The notes beneath the pieces are model-generated. The model was not told where the DNA came from. It saw only the letters and a list, made by a program, of their open reading frames with translations, and did no database searches. A DNA stretch of 64,000 nucleotides. Origin: Rhizobium sp. BK399 (lineage in GTDB: Bacteria > Pseudomonadota > Alphaproteobacteria > Rhizobiales > Rhizobiaceae). Both the position numbers and the translations under genes were made by a program. The DNA is taken from contig NZ_JACIAH010000010.1 in assembly GCF_014194695.1 (NCBI RefSeq), forward strand, positions 20,731 to 84,730, read 5' to 3'. Positions 63,801-64,000 of the stretch are shown piece by piece (the first letter of the stretch is position 1; each line of letters starts with the position of its first letter).

Positions 63801-64000
63801 ACGGCGCCGGCGAATGCCGGCGTCTATAGCTACAATTCGGCAAGTGTTTTTCCGAGCAGCACCTTTAACAGTGAGAATTACTGGGTCGATGTCCTATTCA
63901 ATCCGGCGACGGCAAACAACACGCCGCCGACGGCGGTTGCCGATGCCGGCGATGCGACAGAGAAGGGCGGTGTCGCCAACGGCTCTGGTGGTTCGCCCGC
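60846..64000 (+). CDS. Very large exoprotein: dimethylformamidase-beta-like domain, Ig-like segment, DUF4082, repeat region (partial)
   Basis: Open from the ATG at 60846 (GAGGGAG upstream) to the window end, 1051 residues and continuing. The first 260 are Gly/Ser/Ala-rich with no Sec signal, so type I secretion is likely. Residues about 280-730 match the N,N-dimethylformamidase beta-subunit-like fold: NRGQTVSFKI, RLGYYGGMGARK, QTSDETWQAYNPWGGANLY, SVGHDEYWSGQQR, FWSGNEVYWETRF and VFGAGTVYWAWGLDANHD. An Ig-like piece (about 760-850, SVEVSTDGGTTW) follows, then DUF4082 (about 865-1015: FSASAIPPTVPDGDANAIEV, WQAASFSTPVSIVAGTTYVV). NNTPPTAVADAGDATEKGG then starts a cadherin/VCBS-like repeat zone. 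Confidence 0.85.
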   Translation, partial: MNRNARRWASSSTLMDSWLPRWLSGGRKSKSRNAAYGGDGSHQVALATPTAVGTASGAVADNPIKETIADGEDRRNGGAVCDAHGQVISDLTPLSLANGNGDGPQGGNGAVPRSVAGGWDHFSGSWGAQTFGIESSPHAGQSTVGKTSGQDPAIMVGGHVASGRFVMPQTATLDQGSATGSRSLQALGLSFGASATDQLHGLSRMSGFRETARLTVSTVSSGTLVGVGEPVTGGASSKSATLFAAPAADLGGTQSAAIQSLAAAAAVSNAIVTENQKQGNPESEWGIDGAGSTNIEGFATDISVNRGQTVSFKINTNSNNYRIDIYRLGYYGGMGARKITTIQHTGVQNQPTPLRDNATGLVDAGNWSVSASWAIPADATSGIYIAKLVRQDGTAGENQIPFIVRDDSSHSDVIFQTSDETWQAYNPWGGANLYQGNGPGGDSAPGRAYAVSYNRPITTRGGGLAAGPQDYIFGVEFSAIQWLEKNGYDVSYMAGMDSDRLGSLIKNHKMFLSVGHDEYWSGQQRANVEAARDAGVNLSFWSGNEVYWETRFAPSISAGAQPYRTLVSYKETRAGPIDPDNQWTGTFRDPRYVSSTAVGGGRPENALTGTMFQVDSYRSDAITIPYDDANLRFWRDTSVATLQPGQTAALQQNYLGYEWDESPDNGFRPAGLIELSSTTLPVSQYLLDYGTTTGNATATHNLTLYRAPSGALVFGAGTVYWAWGLDANHDLEATPVDPRVKQAMVNLLADMGIQPGTLEAGLVAETQSTDTTKPVSLIIAPNDGTPLKVGNAITISGTASDVGGVIASVEVSTDGGTTWHRAVGDESWTYSWVAQTAGTFTIKTRAVDDSLNLETPGSGRTVTVTGNNFFSASAIPPTVPDGDANAIEVGMKFQSSVAGTVTGVRYYKSDLNIGPHTGSLWSSTGTRLATVTFSNESGVGWQAASFSTPVSIVAGTTYVVSYHTNYGHYVATGGYFASSVTNGSLTAPANAGVYSYNSASVFPSSTFNSENYWVDVLFNPATANNTPPTAVADAGDATEKGGVANGSGGSP

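Noticed and set aside
1..64000. CRISPR arrays, tRNA and rRNA genes, replication origin or repABC genes
   Set aside because: Looked for regular direct repeats, cloverleaf-like T-loops and replication proteins; none found by eye.

Overview
The window reads as an accessory replicon (plasmid, chromid or genomic-island stretch) of an alphaproteobacterium of the Rhizobiaceae (Rhizobium, Agrobacterium, Neorhizobium or Ensifer-like). Grounds: high-GC coding with AGGAGG-type ribosome sites, an alpha-r14-like small RNA with anti-Shine-Dalgarno loops, HWE/HisKA_2-type sensor kinase remains, many ABC, GntR, LysR and AraC genes, several GGDEF/EAL proteins, and small proteins of a rhizobial kind. No rRNA, tRNA, CRISPR array or replication gene was seen. 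Family assignments come from reading motifs by eye; no database search was run.

Layout. 0-2.2 kb: small RNA on the minus strand, then AraC-type regulator remains. 2.2-11.9 kb: an intact catabolic locus. A minus-strand operon (Ldh-family dehydrogenase, iron alcohol dehydrogenase, aldehyde dehydrogenase, alpha/beta hydrolase) faces a plus-strand operon (GntR/FCD regulator, ribose-type ABC transporter with ATPase, permease and binding protein, DJ-1/PfpI protein), with a 12-bp palindrome between them. 12-20 kb: a LysR regulator facing a haloperoxidase-like hydrolase, a decayed integrase, a decayed SDR, then a MocR regulator facing a DUF1127 protein and a TauE/SafE exporter. 20-26.5 kb: decayed two-component and beta-oxidation genes, a diguanylate cyclase, a DUF938 methyltransferase, and a receiver protein without its phosphoacceptor. 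26.7-31.8 kb: an operon of a CHASE4-like/PAS/GGDEF/EAL sensor, an ornithine-decarboxylase-like enzyme and a DMT exporter. 32-39 kb: VOC protein, small secreted protein, a second GGDEF/EAL protein, an Old Yellow Enzyme, small hypotheticals. 39.3-41.4 kb: a selenium-binding protein (methanethiol oxidase) gene broken by an inversion and by an IS with an 8-bp target duplication. 41.4-45.5 kb: acyltransferase, glycosyltransferase and ABC exporter, probably for a surface glycan. 46-52 kb: OmpA-like lipoprotein coupled to an L,D-transpeptidase, a decayed K+ channel, a DUF2092 protein, and a SulP transporter cut from its STAS domain by an in-frame stop.

52-64 kb is the most unusual part: a 1309-residue protein built like mammalian soluble adenylyl cyclase (two cyclase domains, NTPase, long helical tail); a coupled operon of a TPP enzyme, an FAD amine oxidase and a ketosynthase-III-like protein without the catalytic Cys; and, divergently, a very large protein (over 1050 residues, running off the window) with a dimethylformamidase-beta-like domain, an Ig-like segment, a DUF4082 domain and the start of a repeat region.

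A dozen or so loci are broken (AraC, integrase, SDR, sensor kinase, response regulator, hydroxyacyl-CoA dehydrogenase, patatin, SBP56, transposase, K+ channel, a decarboxylase, SulP), lying between intact operons. This is the pattern of a replicon under active turnover.
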